Assembly: GCF_002929275.1 (NCBI RefSeq)
Contig: NZ_PJIK01000024.1
Coordinates: 1-41,048 of the forward strand
Length of the DNA stretch: 41,048 nt
From: Arthrobacter sp. ZGTC131
Lineage (GTDB): Bacteria; Actinomycetota; Actinomycetes; Actinomycetales; Micrococcaceae
Reading direction: 5' to 3'
Shown here in pieces: positions 15,366 through 23,733 of the stretch. Position 1 is the first letter of the stretch. Every line of letters begins with the position of its first letter. The translations under genes and the position numbers were made by a program. Under the pieces are notes generated by a model. That model searched no databases, was not told the origin of the DNA, and saw only the letters and a program-made list of their open reading frames with translations.

Positions 15366-16616
15366 ATGACACAGACACGCATCGCGCCCCTGGAGGGAGT
15401 TCGCGTCCTGGAGCTCGGCAACTACATCGCCGCGCCCACTGCGGGCAGGCTGCTTGCCGATTTCGGCGCCGAAGTGATCAAGGTCGAGCGCCCCGCAACC
15501 GGCGACGAACTGCGCAACTGGCGCCTGCAGAGGGGTGACACCTCCATGCTGTACCGCACCATCAACCGCAACAAAAAGTCCGTCGTCCTGGACCTCCGGA
15601 CCGAAGCGGGCAAGCAGGCCGTGCTCGCTCTTGTCGCCAAGTCGGACATCCTGCTGGAGAACTTCCGGCCAGGCACCCTGGAAAAGTGGGGCCTCGGCCC
15701 CGAGGTCCTCAACGAAGCCAACCCGGACCTCATCATCACGCGCATCTCCGCCTTCGGACAGACGGGCCCTCTGTCCGCGCGTCCCGGGTTTGCCGCCGTC
15801 GCCGAAGCGTACGGAGGGTTCCGCAACCTCGTAGGCGACCCCGACCGCGCACCGGTCCGGGTAGGCGTCTCCATCGGCGACTCGATCGCCGGACTCTACG
15901 CCGCCTTCGGCTCCATGATGAGCCTCTACCAGAGGGAAGCACGACGCCGGGACGCGGCCGGCACTGTGCCGCTCACCGAGCGCGTCATCGACGTCGCGCT
16001 CCACGAGGCGATGTTCTCCATGATGGAATCGCTCATTCCGGACTACCAGGCCTACGGCGTGGACAGGCAGCGCGTGGGCGGCCGGATGGAGGGGATAGCC
16101 CCGTCCAACGCCTACCTCTGCAGGGACGGCGCCAGCATCGTCGTGGCGGGCAACGGAGACTCGATCTACCAGCGGTACATGGACACCATCGGACGTCCCG
16201 ATCTCGCCGCGGAACCGTCGCTGCAGTCCAACGCCGGCCGCTGGGCGCGGCGCGAGGAACTGGACCAGGCCATCGGGATGTGGGCAGCGGAGCGGGACGC
16301 TGCCGACGCGCTCGCGGCACTGGATGCCGCCGGCGTACCCGCCGGCCCCATCTACACGGCGGCCGACATCAGCACCGACAGCCAGTACGCAGCCCGCAAC
16401 ATGATCCAGAAATTCGACGTTTCCACAGGGGAGGAAGTCCTGCCCGGCGTGGGCTTCCCCGGCATTGTCCCCGTCATCGGAGACCAATCCCTTCCCATCC
16501 GGAACCTCGGCCCTGACCTGGGCGAAAACACCGAAGAAATCCTCAGCGGGCTCCTCAAGATGGACGCCGCAGAGATCAGTGCGGCCTCCGGCCGCGAGGA
16601 GGCCCTGCAGCCATGA
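15366..16616 (+). CDS. CaiB/BaiF family III CoA-transferase
   Basis: 416 residues of the interlocked-dimer CoA-transferase family (formyl-CoA transferase, CaiB, itaconate and mesaconate CoA-transferases). Seen are the N-terminal Rossmann part LEGVRVLELGNYIAAPTAGR, LADFGAEVIKVERP, NRNKKSVVLDLRT, LLENFRPGTLEKWGLG and FGQTGPLSARPGF. The likely catalytic aspartate is Asp172 in GVSIGDSIAG, equivalent to Asp169 of formyl-CoA transferase. It moves CoA from a donor thioester onto a carboxylate. It follows the permease by 52 bp, and its TGA overlaps the ATG of the lyase gene. In this operon it should activate the imported acid before cleavage; donor and acceptor are inferred. Confidence 0.9.
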   Translation: MTQTRIAPLEGVRVLELGNYIAAPTAGRLLADFGAEVIKVERPATGDELRNWRLQRGDTSMLYRTINRNKKSVVLDLRTEAGKQAVLALVAKSDILLENFRPGTLEKWGLGPEVLNEANPDLIITRISAFGQTGPLSARPGFAAVAEAYGGFRNLVGDPDRAPVRVGVSIGDSIAGLYAAFGSMMSLYQREARRRDAAGTVPLTERVIDVALHEAMFSMMESLIPDYQAYGVDRQRVGGRMEGIAPSNAYLCRDGASIVVAGNGDSIYQRYMDTIGRPDLAAEPSLQSNAGRWARREELDQAIGMWAAERDAADALAALDAAGVPAGPIYTAADISTDSQYAARNMIQKFDVSTGEEVLPGVGFPGIVPVIGDQSLPIRNLGPDLGENTEEILSGLLKMDAAEISAASGREEALQP

Positions 16617-17602
16617 ACCACCACCACGACAGCCTCGACTCAACATTGAGCAGCACGATCCTGAGGGACGTGACCCTGCGGGACGGGCTCCAGCTCACCG
16701 GGAAACTTCTTCCCACCGAACGGAAGGTTGAAACGGTCCGGGAGCTGCTGCGCCTGGGGGTGCCCGCCATCGAACTGGGGTCCATGGCACGTGCAGACCT
16801 CGTCCCCACCATGGCCAACACCCTGGAAGTCGTTCAGGCCCTCACACCCGAGGAACTGGAAAAGTGCTGGATCTGGGTAGCCACCCCCGGCCATGTGGCC
16901 AAGGCCGCGGCCGCCGGAGCGCGGAACTTCCAGTACTGCCTCTCGGCTTCGGATTCACACAATAAGGCAAACATTGGCCGCACCACCGAGGAAAGCCTCG
17001 CTGCCCTGCCCGAAGCGATCGGGTACGCCCAGTCCGTCAGCGGGCAGATCCAGCTCTGCATCGCGACGTCGTTCACCTGCCCCTTCGAAGGAATGGTGCC
17101 GGAGGAGCGTGTCCTGGCCATCGCCAACGACCCCCGCGCCGAGGGCACCACGGACATCGTCATCTGCGACACCCTGGGGCAGGCTATCCCGGCCCAGGTC
17201 TCAGGGCTGATTGCCAGGGTTCGGGAAGAATCCCCGCTCCGCAGGATCGTCTACCACGGCCACGACACCTGGGGACTGGGGGTGGCCAACACCCTCGCCG
17301 CCATCCAGGCCGGCGCGGCCATGGTGGACGGCGCCCTCGGCGGCCTGGGAGGCTGCCCCTTTGCCCCGGGCGCCAGCGGCAACACCGCCAGCGAAGACAT
17401 CCTTTTCGCCACGCGTCCGGAGTGGCTCACGACGGCAACCTTCGCGGAGCTGGTGATCCTTTCCGAGAAACTGCTTGCGGAACTGGGCGAACCCAACCGC
17501 TCCAGGGCTGCCCAAGGCGCCCGGTCTAACGCCGCAGCCTTCGACTGGGTCCTCCCGTCAGACAGCACTGCCCCTGCACCCTGCACCACAGGAGGCAAAT
17601 AA
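16613..17602 (+). CDS. HMG-CoA lyase-like acyl-CoA lyase
   Basis: 329 residues of the DRE-TIM metallolyase/HMGL family. Diagnostic sites are the metal and catalytic motif RDVTLRDGLQ (18-27), the metal-binding HGHD with His215 and His217, and the cysteine loop GGLGGCPFAPGASGN with Cys248. These enzymes cleave a 3-hydroxy-3-substituted acyl-CoA to acetyl-CoA plus a keto acid (acetoacetate from HMG-CoA, pyruvate from citramalyl-CoA). It starts at the ATG overlapping the CoA-transferase stop, with GAGGAGG 10 nt upstream. Downstream dehydrogenase and glycerate kinase point to hydroxypyruvate as the keto product, so the substrate may not be HMG-CoA. No leucine-degradation genes are nearby, which argues against the classical role. 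Confidence 0.88.
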   Translation: MNHHHDSLDSTLSSTILRDVTLRDGLQLTGKLLPTERKVETVRELLRLGVPAIELGSMARADLVPTMANTLEVVQALTPEELEKCWIWVATPGHVAKAAAAGARNFQYCLSASDSHNKANIGRTTEESLAALPEAIGYAQSVSGQIQLCIATSFTCPFEGMVPEERVLAIANDPRAEGTTDIVICDTLGQAIPAQVSGLIARVREESPLRRIVYHGHDTWGLGVANTLAAIQAGAAMVDGALGGLGGCPFAPGASGNTASEDILFATRPEWLTTATFAELVILSEKLLAELGEPNRSRAAQGARSNAAAFDWVLPSDSTAPAPCTTGGK

Positions 17603-17604
17603 GC

Positions 17605-18594
17605 ATGGCCAACAGTTTCCTGGTCACCACCGCCATTCCGGAACCGGGGCTGCAACTGCTGTCCGACGCCGGCCGGGTCACCGTGCTGCCCGAACCGCCC
17701 GGTTACGATGCCCTGGCGGCGCTGTGCGCCTCCGGTGATTACGACGTCGTCCTCACCCAGTTGCGCGACGTCATCGATGCCCCGCTCCTGGCCGCCGCCC
17801 GCCTGAAGGGCGTGTCCAACTTCGCCGTCGGATATAACAACATCGATGTCGGAGCGGCCACCCGGCGTGGCATCCTGGTGGGCAACACCCCCGGCGTCCT
17901 GACCGACGCGACGGCGGACATCGCCATGCTGCTCATCCTCGGCACCGCCCGCCGCGTGGTCGAGGCCGACCGGCTGGTCCGGGACGGCAAATTTCTGGGT
18001 TGGGAACCGGAGCTCCTGCTCGGCCGGGACGTCTCCGGCGCCGTGCTGGGCCTGGCCGGGTTTGGCAGGATCGCCCGCGCCACCGCCCGGCGCGCGCTCG
18101 GCTTCGGCATGGAGGTGCTCTTCGCGCCCCGACCTCCGGGCGACCGCCCCGTCAGCGAGGCGGAACTCGGCGAGTTCGCGGGCAAGGTCCGGCAGGTGCC
18201 CTGGGACGAGCTCGTGGCGCGCAGCGACTTCCTCTCCCTGCACGTCCCGCTCAACTACCAGACCCGGCACCTGGTGGACGCCGCCGTGCTGGCGCGCATG
18301 AAACCCGACGCCATCCTGATCAACACCGCCCGCGGGCCCATCGTCCACGAGGACGCCCTCGTGGACGCCCTCCGCAACGGGACCATCGCCGGGGCCGGAC
18401 TGGACGTCTTCGAGGATGAACCGAAACTGGCGCCCGGCCTGGCGGAGCTGCCCAATACCGTGCTCCTCCCGCACGTCGGCAGCGCCACCGTGCCCGTCCG
18501 CAGCGAAATGGCCCGGCTCAGCGCAGTGAACGCCGTCGCCATTGCCGAAGGCCGCACCCCGCCCCACCCCGTCAACCACCTCGCCAAAGCATGA
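17605..18594 (+). CDS. D-2-hydroxyacid dehydrogenase (glyoxylate/hydroxypyruvate reductase type)
   Basis: 329 residues with the two-lobed D-isomer 2-hydroxyacid dehydrogenase fold. The catalytic triad is Arg243 (NTARGPIV), Glu270 (DVFEDEP) and His290 (LPHVGSAT). The nucleotide-binding loop is GLAGFGRIARATA. The second strand ends FAPR rather than in an acidic residue, which leans towards NADPH use. SNFAVGYNNIDV is the usual substrate-lobe segment of glyoxylate/hydroxypyruvate reductases. It starts 2 bp after the lyase gene behind AGGAGG, and its TGA overlaps the ATG of glycerate kinase. The expected reaction is hydroxypyruvate to D-glycerate. Glyoxylate or another 2-oxo acid remains possible. 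Confidence 0.9.
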   Translation: MANSFLVTTAIPEPGLQLLSDAGRVTVLPEPPGYDALAALCASGDYDVVLTQLRDVIDAPLLAAARLKGVSNFAVGYNNIDVGAATRRGILVGNTPGVLTDATADIAMLLILGTARRVVEADRLVRDGKFLGWEPELLLGRDVSGAVLGLAGFGRIARATARRALGFGMEVLFAPRPPGDRPVSEAELGEFAGKVRQVPWDELVARSDFLSLHVPLNYQTRHLVDAAVLARMKPDAILINTARGPIVHEDALVDALRNGTIAGAGLDVFEDEPKLAPGLAELPNTVLLPHVGSATVPVRSEMARLSAVNAVAIAEGRTPPHPVNHLAKA

Positions 18595-19580
18595 CCATTG
18601 TGGTTGCCCCGGACAGCTTCAAAGGGACGTACTCGGGGGCGGAGGTGGCCGCGGCGATCGGCGCCGGGATCAAGGACGGTGGCGGCCAGGTCATCCAACT
18701 TCCCGTTGCCGACGGCGGCGAGGGAACCTTCGACGTGCTTTGCCGCAGCCTTCAGGCGTCGGCAGTAACCGTTGAAACGCTGAATTCCTGGGGCGAGCCG
18801 CAAACCGCGATCGTCGGACTGGCCGCGGACGGGACCGCCGTCGTCGAGGTTGCCCAGGCCAGCGGCCTCACGGCAGCGCGGAACAGCCCTCAAGACGCGC
18901 TATCCGCCAGCACCTACGGAACCGGGATACTGATCGCGGCCGCGGTGAATAAGGGTGCGACGCACATCATGGTGGCCGCCGGCGGCTCGGCCACCACCGA
19001 CGGGGGAGCAGGTGCGGTCAGCGCAATTAACGACAGGGGCGGACTCCGCGGCGCCCGGATCACTGTCCTGTCCGATGTGACCACGACGTTCCTTGAGGCT
19101 CCGCGCGTTTTTGGGCCGCAGAAAGGGGCGGATGCCGCCACTCTCAGGCTGCTGGAAGAACGCCTGAACCTCCTTGCCCGGTCGTACCCCCGAGACCCGG
19201 CCGGGGTGCCGCGCACGGGCGCGGCCGGTGGCCTCTCGGGAGGGTTGTGGGCGCACTTCGGGGCGGAGCTGGTGTCCGGGGCGGACGCTGTTCTTGACGC
19301 GGCAAGGTTCGACGAGCACCTAAAGTCCGCCGACGCCGTCGTGGTCGGTGAGGGGCGCCTTGATTCGCAGACCGGGGAGGGCAAGATCATCTCGGCAATC
19401 CTGGCAAGGGTGCAGAAATCGGGCAGGCGCATCCCCGTCGTGGCTGTTGTGGGATCCGTTGCCGAGGACCTCGGCAGCTATGCCCGGCATTTCAGCGAGA
19501 TCCTGATAGCCACCGATGCGGCAGAGATGCAGGCGGCCGGAAAGTCGGTTGCCAGCTACTTCAGGTCCGGTCGGGGCTAG
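18591..19580 (+). CDS. glycerate kinase (GarK/GlxK family)
   Basis: 329 residues of the type I glycerate kinase family, which in characterised members phosphorylates D-glycerate to 2-phosphoglycerate with ATP. Motifs include IVVAPDSFKGTYSG at the N-terminus, LPVADGGEGTFDV (about 39-51), AAGGSATTDGGAGA (about 129-142), FGPQKGAD and VVVGEGRLDSQTGEGK (about 255-270). It is about 50 residues shorter than E. coli GlxK; the segment after GGSATTDGGAGA is contracted. It starts at an ATG overlapping the dehydrogenase stop. As the last operon gene it would deliver the reduced product to lower glycolysis. The 47 bp before the convergent IclR gene contain no strong terminator. Confidence 0.9.
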   Translation: MTIVVAPDSFKGTYSGAEVAAAIGAGIKDGGGQVIQLPVADGGEGTFDVLCRSLQASAVTVETLNSWGEPQTAIVGLAADGTAVVEVAQASGLTAARNSPQDALSASTYGTGILIAAAVNKGATHIMVAAGGSATTDGGAGAVSAINDRGGLRGARITVLSDVTTTFLEAPRVFGPQKGADAATLRLLEERLNLLARSYPRDPAGVPRTGAAGGLSGGLWAHFGAELVSGADAVLDAARFDEHLKSADAVVVGEGRLDSQTGEGKIISAILARVQKSGRRIPVVAVVGSVAEDLGSYARHFSEILIATDAAEMQAAGKSVASYFRSGRG

Positions 19581-19627
19581 CGCCGAATCCCGCGCAGGCG
19601 TGACTCTGTCCGGTTCCCTGGCGGGCG

Positions 19628-20419
19628 TTAAGACTCGCCAGGAAACCTGCCTCCGATGAGCCGGGTCATATGTTCAGCCGTGGTAAGCAGGGGCTCCACC
19701 CAGGCTTCACAGATCTCCAACGGCATCCGCAGGGTGGGTCCGCTGATGGTTACCGCGCCCACCAGGCCGGCTGCCGAATCGAACACCGGAGCCGAAAGAC
19801 CCGACGCTCCGTCTTCGCGTTCACCCACAGTTATAGCAAACCCGTCCACCCGGGTCTTCTTGACCGCGGCCTCCAAATCCTCGGAGCTGGTGATGGTGGA
19901 TTCCGTGATGGGCACCAAAGGATCCTGCAGGACCGCGTCCATCAGGTCCGGATCCCAAGCCAAAAGCACCCGCCCGGCTGAGCCTGCGTGGAGCGGGAGA
20001 ACCTTGCCAAGATGCATCTCGCGGCGGAGCGCGTGGCGCGTGTCCGCCATGGCCACGCAGACACGGTAATGCTGCTCTGCCTTGAAGAAACACGCAGTCT
20101 CACCTGTGGTGTCACGCAGCGTCTTGAGGAGCGGGCTGAGGATGTCTATGACTTCCATTCCGCGGGTTGCCGGAGCTGCCCAGTACGCCATCCGCATGCC
20201 GATGCGGTAAGCATCCTCCTCCCGGTCAAGGAAGCCCTGGGAGGTCAGATTCGTGACGAGCCGCTGGACCGTGGAGGTCGGCATTCCCGTGTACTCGCGG
20301 ATGTCGCTCAGCGACAACACCGGTTTGGACAGCGAGAAGGCATCCAGGATGGAGGTTATTTTTCCGAGAACAAGCAATGGGTTGCTGCTGGACTTCGCTA
20401 GAGCATCGGACGCCGACAT
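19628..20419 (-). CDS. IclR family transcriptional regulator
   Basis: 263 residues: winged helix-turn-helix (about 17-80, with LSLSDIREYTGMPTSTVQRL and LTSQGFL) followed by the IclR effector domain (HAGSAGRVLLAW, the C-terminal ISGPTLRM). The ATG at 20419 gives the normal N-terminus MSASDALAKSS; a 155-residue in-frame extension into 20884 overlaps the GAF-ANTAR gene and is rejected. It converges on the glycerate kinase gene and probably senses the operon substrate or a CoA intermediate. Its most likely site is the 15-bp palindrome on the GntP promoter. No similar palindrome was seen before its own start, so autoregulation is not supported. Confidence 0.88.
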   Translation of the reverse strand: MSASDALAKSSSNPLLVLGKITSILDAFSLSKPVLSLSDIREYTGMPTSTVQRLVTNLTSQGFLDREEDAYRIGMRMAYWAAPATRGMEVIDILSPLLKTLRDTTGETACFFKAEQHYRVCVAMADTRHALRREMHLGKVLPLHAGSAGRVLLAWDPDLMDAVLQDPLVPITESTITSSEDLEAAVKKTRVDGFAITVGEREDGASGLSAPVFDSAAGLVGAVTISGPTLRMPLEICEAWVEPLLTTAEHMTRLIGGRFPGES

Positions 20420-20507
20420 AGAACTCACGCTAGACGCTGGCAGCACCCGAATCCACTCGCCTCCCCGCAGGGACTGCTCCTTGACGCGGAGCCCAAGACG
20501 GTCCTGT

Positions 20508-20547
20508 GCATGGTGTTGGCAAGCGGCGCATGGTGTTGGCATGCGGC
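20508..20547. repeat. tandem duplication of a 20-bp unit
   Basis: Two adjacent copies of GCATGGTGTTGGCAAGCGGC, the second with one change (A to T at base 15). They lie between the divergent IclR and GAF-ANTAR genes, 39-78 bp before the latter start. They could be a duplicated protein-binding site or a recent slippage event. Confidence 0.6.
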
Positions 20548-20585
20548 GCAGTTGTGGATGGGCCGCGATCGAGCTAACTTTGGGC

Positions 20586-21335
20586 ATGCCCAACTCGCCC
20601 GAGCACGAGCTCCTGATTGAGCTCCAAGACCTGATTATCGGCACGGAAACGGTGGCCGATTTCCTCGGTGGCCTTTCGACCGTTGCCGCAGGCACCATCG
20701 GCCGGAGCGCCGGGACACCTGTGGAGTGCGGTGTCACGCTCAAGCGTGAACGATCGACGAGAACGGTCGGAGGCAGCAGCCCCCGAGCGATCAAGCTGGA
20801 TAAGATCGAGCAGAGCGTCGGCCAGGGGCCCTGCATCGAGGCGCTCCGGATCAAATCTCCTGTCCTCCTTGATGATGTCCGCACTGATCCGCGGTGGCCG
20901 GTCTATCAGGAGCAGCTGGCCGCGGAAGGCTGCCTGAGCACCCTTGGTGTTCCGTTGGAGCTGAACGAGGATTCTGCCGCGGCGCTGAACTTCTTTGCGA
21001 ACTCGCCGGGCGCCTTCTCCGAAGCGACCGTCCGGGAAGCTGCCGGGTTTGCTGCGATCGCCGGCGGAGCCGTACGGCTCGCCGTGAAAGTCGGAACGGT
21101 GCAGGATGCCGCGCAGGACCTGCAGGCCGCGATGCGGAGCCGCACCGCGATCGACCTCGCCTGCGGCATCATCATGGCTCAAAACGGCTGCACGCAGTCC
21201 GAGGCCATGGACATCCTGGTCAAGGTCTCCAGCCACCGGAACCAGAAACTCCGCGACGTCACCGAAGAGATGATCGTCAAGATATCCGGCGTTAAGCCCG
21301 TCACCCACTTCGACGGACGGCAGGAGCGGCCCTAG
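20586..21335 (+). CDS. GAF-ANTAR domain antitermination regulator
   Basis: 249 residues: a GAF sensor domain (about 10-165; GQGPCIEALRIKSPVLLDDVRTDPRWP and GCLSTLGVPLELNED are typical) and a C-terminal ANTAR RNA-binding domain (about 175-232; LQAAMRSRTAIDLACGIIMAQNGCTQSEAMDILVKVSS). ANTAR proteins bind paired hairpins in nascent mRNA and prevent termination. Soluble GAF-ANTAR proteins are numerous in Arthrobacter-like actinobacteria. The ATG at 20586 is chosen because the GAF homology starts shortly after; the longer in-frame extension runs antisense through the IclR gene. There is no linked kinase or obvious target. Signal and target RNA are unknown. The 142 bp after it hold no recognised feature. 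Confidence 0.87.
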   Translation: MPNSPEHELLIELQDLIIGTETVADFLGGLSTVAAGTIGRSAGTPVECGVTLKRERSTRTVGGSSPRAIKLDKIEQSVGQGPCIEALRIKSPVLLDDVRTDPRWPVYQEQLAAEGCLSTLGVPLELNEDSAAALNFFANSPGAFSEATVREAAGFAAIAGGAVRLAVKVGTVQDAAQDLQAAMRSRTAIDLACGIIMAQNGCTQSEAMDILVKVSSHRNQKLRDVTEEMIVKISGVKPVTHFDGRQERP

Positions 21336-21477
21336 CTTAGGCGCACGCCGCGGGTGCTGGGTGTCCTGGCTGGGGTCTGTGGCGAAGTCGTCGGAGTAAG
21401 GTGCGCGCGAACGGGGCGCATCATCGATGAGTTCGTTGGCGGCCATCGCCAGCCGGCGTGTCGTTGCCGGCGTCGCG

Positions 21478-23637
21478 CTATTTGGCCGGTTTCCGGACGA
21501 TGGACCCCGGCGGTTTGGGGAAGGCCTTAGCCGGGTACATTTTGGCTACTTTGAGCATGTAGTTGGCCCACTGGGGGCCAGCAATCATGTAGCCGTCGAT
21601 TCGGCTGTAGAACTTGCCGTTGACGGTGATGTTCTGGCCCGGCCGTTTCTGGCCCGCCAGGGCGTCCCCGAAGAAGGAGGCTGTGGCCAGGCCCGTCGTG
21701 TACCCCAGCACCCACGTGGCGCTGTTGGTGTTGTTGGTGCCGGTCTTGGCCGCCGCCGGGACGCGGCTGTGGACCTTGGGCTTGATGTGCACCCCTGAGC
21801 CCTTGGTGAGCATGTCCTGCAGCGCCTTATTCACGCCGCGGGCCACGTTCGGATCCACGGCGTCGCGGCAGTCGGGGTCCTGGTGTGGCAGCGCCCGTCC
21901 GGAGAAGTCGGCCACCCGCAGGACGGCAAATGGCGCGCAGTAACGGCCGTCGGCGGCAAAGGTGGCGAAGGCGGCAGCCAGGCCCATCGGCGCCACTTCA
22001 GTGCCGCCCAGCAGGTTCCCGAGCTGGTGCATGTTGATGGGAGCGCCGTCGAGTCCGCTGCGCAGACCCACGCTGTTGACCATGTTCTGGATCCCGCAGA
22101 TATCCAGCTGCGCAGCTTCGGCGAACGTGGCGGTGTTGATGGAGTTGTAGAGCCCGTAGTCGGCCGGCATCTTCCGGTAGTAGCCGGCGGAGGCGTTCTG
22201 CAGGTCATCGGCAGCTTCCAGGCCTGCCCTGCGCTGCTTGGTGCTGTACCCGCCGATCACCTTCCCGCAGGAGGACCGCCATTTGAATCCCAGCGGATAC
22301 TCGCGCCGTGAAGCGTCTACGACTTCGGTCATGGTCCGTCCCTGGTGCAGCCATTCGGCGAACGTGAACGGTTTCACCGTGGAGCCCGGCTGGAATCCTC
22401 CGGCGCCGTTGAGGTCGTTGCCGTTGGGGTCCTTGGCATCCACGTTGAAGTTCAGCTGGGTGTCGAACTTTCCGCGTTGCGGCAGGAAGACCGTATTCTG
22501 CGCCATGGCGAGGATTTTGCCCGTGCCCGGCTGGACCGTGACCAGCGCGGCGCCCCACTTGGCCGGGTTCGCCCCGGCCGTGGCGTTCACCTGCGCCTGG
22601 GCCGCTGCCTGCAGCCTGCTGTCCAAGGTGGTGGTGATGGTCAGCCCGCCGCGGCGTAGCTTCTGTTCCCGTGCCTCCGTGTCTGCGCCGTACGCGGGGT
22701 TGTTGAGGATCAGATGGGAAACGTAGTCGCAGAAGTACGGTGCCATGGCCGCAGCGGCACAGCCCTGCTTCGAAGGCCTGATTTTCAGCCCGACGCCCGT
22801 GGCGACGGCGCCGTCATGCTGTTGCTGGCTGATTTTGCGCTGTTCCAGCATTGCGGCCAGGACCTGGTTGCGGCGTTGGACGGCGTTCTCCGGGTTGGCT
22901 ACGGGGTCATAGAAGCTCGGGCTGTTCACCAGTCCTGCGAGCAGAGCCGCCTGGGGCAGGGTTAGCTTGCTCGCCGGAACGCTGTAGAAGTACTGGGCGG
23001 CGGCCTCGATGCCGTAGGCAGTGCGGCTGAAGAAGACGATGTTGAGGTAGCCCTCAAGGATCTGGTCCTTGCTGAATTTCTTCTCCAGCGCCATCGCCAG
23101 CCGCATCTCACGCAGCTTGTCGCCGATGTTCTTCTGCCCGCTGAGGATCACCTGATCTTCGCGGCCTGAGGAGATCCTGGCTTCGTTAGCCACGTTGGTG
23201 ACGTACTGCTGGGTCAGGGTGGAGGCGCCCTGCCTCTCTCCCTGGGTCAGGTTGCTGGACAGTGCCCGGAGGATGCCCTGGGGGTCCACGCCGCTGTGCT
23301 CGTAGAAGCGGCTGTCCTCGATCGCGATGACCGCATCCTTGATGAAAGGAGACATGTTCTTGAGCGGGATCCGCACCCGGTTTTCCTCATAGAACGTTGC
23401 GATGACTTTTCCGTCCGCCGTCAGCATCTTGGTGGTCTGCGCCGGTGGCTGCACCGCAAGCTCAGTGGGGAGGCCGTTGAAAAAGTTGATCGACCCGCTC
23501 ACCGCGGTGCCGGCCGCGGCGATCTGCGGAACCAGGAAGGCTGCCACCAGTACGCCGCACACGCTACTGAGGAGCACGAATCCGAGCATCTTTGCCAGAA
23601 ACGTACGAAACCGGGAAAGCAGGCTTTTCCGTGCCAT
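21478..23637 (-). CDS. bifunctional penicillin-binding protein (transglycosylase/transpeptidase)
   Basis: 719 residues, class A PBP of the PonA type. A single N-terminal membrane anchor (about 18-40) precedes a GT51 glycosyltransferase domain (about 80-255; AIEDSRFYEHSGVDPQG with catalytic Glu107, GASTLTQQYVTN, KFSKDQILEGYLN). The transpeptidase domain (about 335-690) holds the serine motif STVK with Ser419, SIN in YNSINTATF and the KTGT box. It polymerises and cross-links peptidoglycan outside the membrane. No C-terminal PASTA domain is present and the tail is basic. ATG 23637; divergent from the MarR gene. A CTGATG-N3-CATCAG inverted repeat (23658-23672) overlaps a TATTCT -10-like sequence on its strand, which may be its promoter/operator. 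Confidence 0.93.
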   Translation of the reverse strand: MARKSLLSRFRTFLAKMLGFVLLSSVCGVLVAAFLVPQIAAAGTAVSGSINFFNGLPTELAVQPPAQTTKMLTADGKVIATFYEENRVRIPLKNMSPFIKDAVIAIEDSRFYEHSGVDPQGILRALSSNLTQGERQGASTLTQQYVTNVANEARISSGREDQVILSGQKNIGDKLREMRLAMALEKKFSKDQILEGYLNIVFFSRTAYGIEAAAQYFYSVPASKLTLPQAALLAGLVNSPSFYDPVANPENAVQRRNQVLAAMLEQRKISQQQHDGAVATGVGLKIRPSKQGCAAAAMAPYFCDYVSHLILNNPAYGADTEAREQKLRRGGLTITTTLDSRLQAAAQAQVNATAGANPAKWGAALVTVQPGTGKILAMAQNTVFLPQRGKFDTQLNFNVDAKDPNGNDLNGAGGFQPGSTVKPFTFAEWLHQGRTMTEVVDASRREYPLGFKWRSSCGKVIGGYSTKQRRAGLEAADDLQNASAGYYRKMPADYGLYNSINTATFAEAAQLDICGIQNMVNSVGLRSGLDGAPINMHQLGNLLGGTEVAPMGLAAAFATFAADGRYCAPFAVLRVADFSGRALPHQDPDCRDAVDPNVARGVNKALQDMLTKGSGVHIKPKVHSRVPAAAKTGTNNTNSATWVLGYTTGLATASFFGDALAGQKRPGQNITVNGKFYSRIDGYMIAGPQWANYMLKVAKMYPAKAFPKPPGSIVRKPAK

Positions 23638-23733
23638 GACTCCAGTTCACACCCCGTCTGATGTGCCATCAGAATACGCCCCATGAAGCGCGCGATCCAG
23701 ACACAGATTTCGTCCCGCGCCTATGCTTATGAA

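Noticed and set aside
15336-16646. 436-codon minus-strand frame opposite the CoA-transferase
   Set aside because: Antisense shadow; the plus-strand protein has full catalytic motifs and operon overlaps.
16613-17602. Leucine-degradation HMG-CoA lyase
   Set aside because: No isovaleryl-CoA dehydrogenase or methylcrotonyl-CoA carboxylase genes nearby; coupling to dehydrogenase and glycerate kinase suggests another substrate.
17251-18579. 442-codon minus-strand frame opposite the lyase and dehydrogenase genes
   Set aside because: Crosses two real genes on the other strand; composition typical of antisense GC-rich DNA.
20420-20884. N-terminal extension of the IclR gene by 155 residues
   Set aside because: Lacks IclR-type sequence and overlaps the GAF-ANTAR gene on the other strand; the family N-terminus fits ATG 20419.
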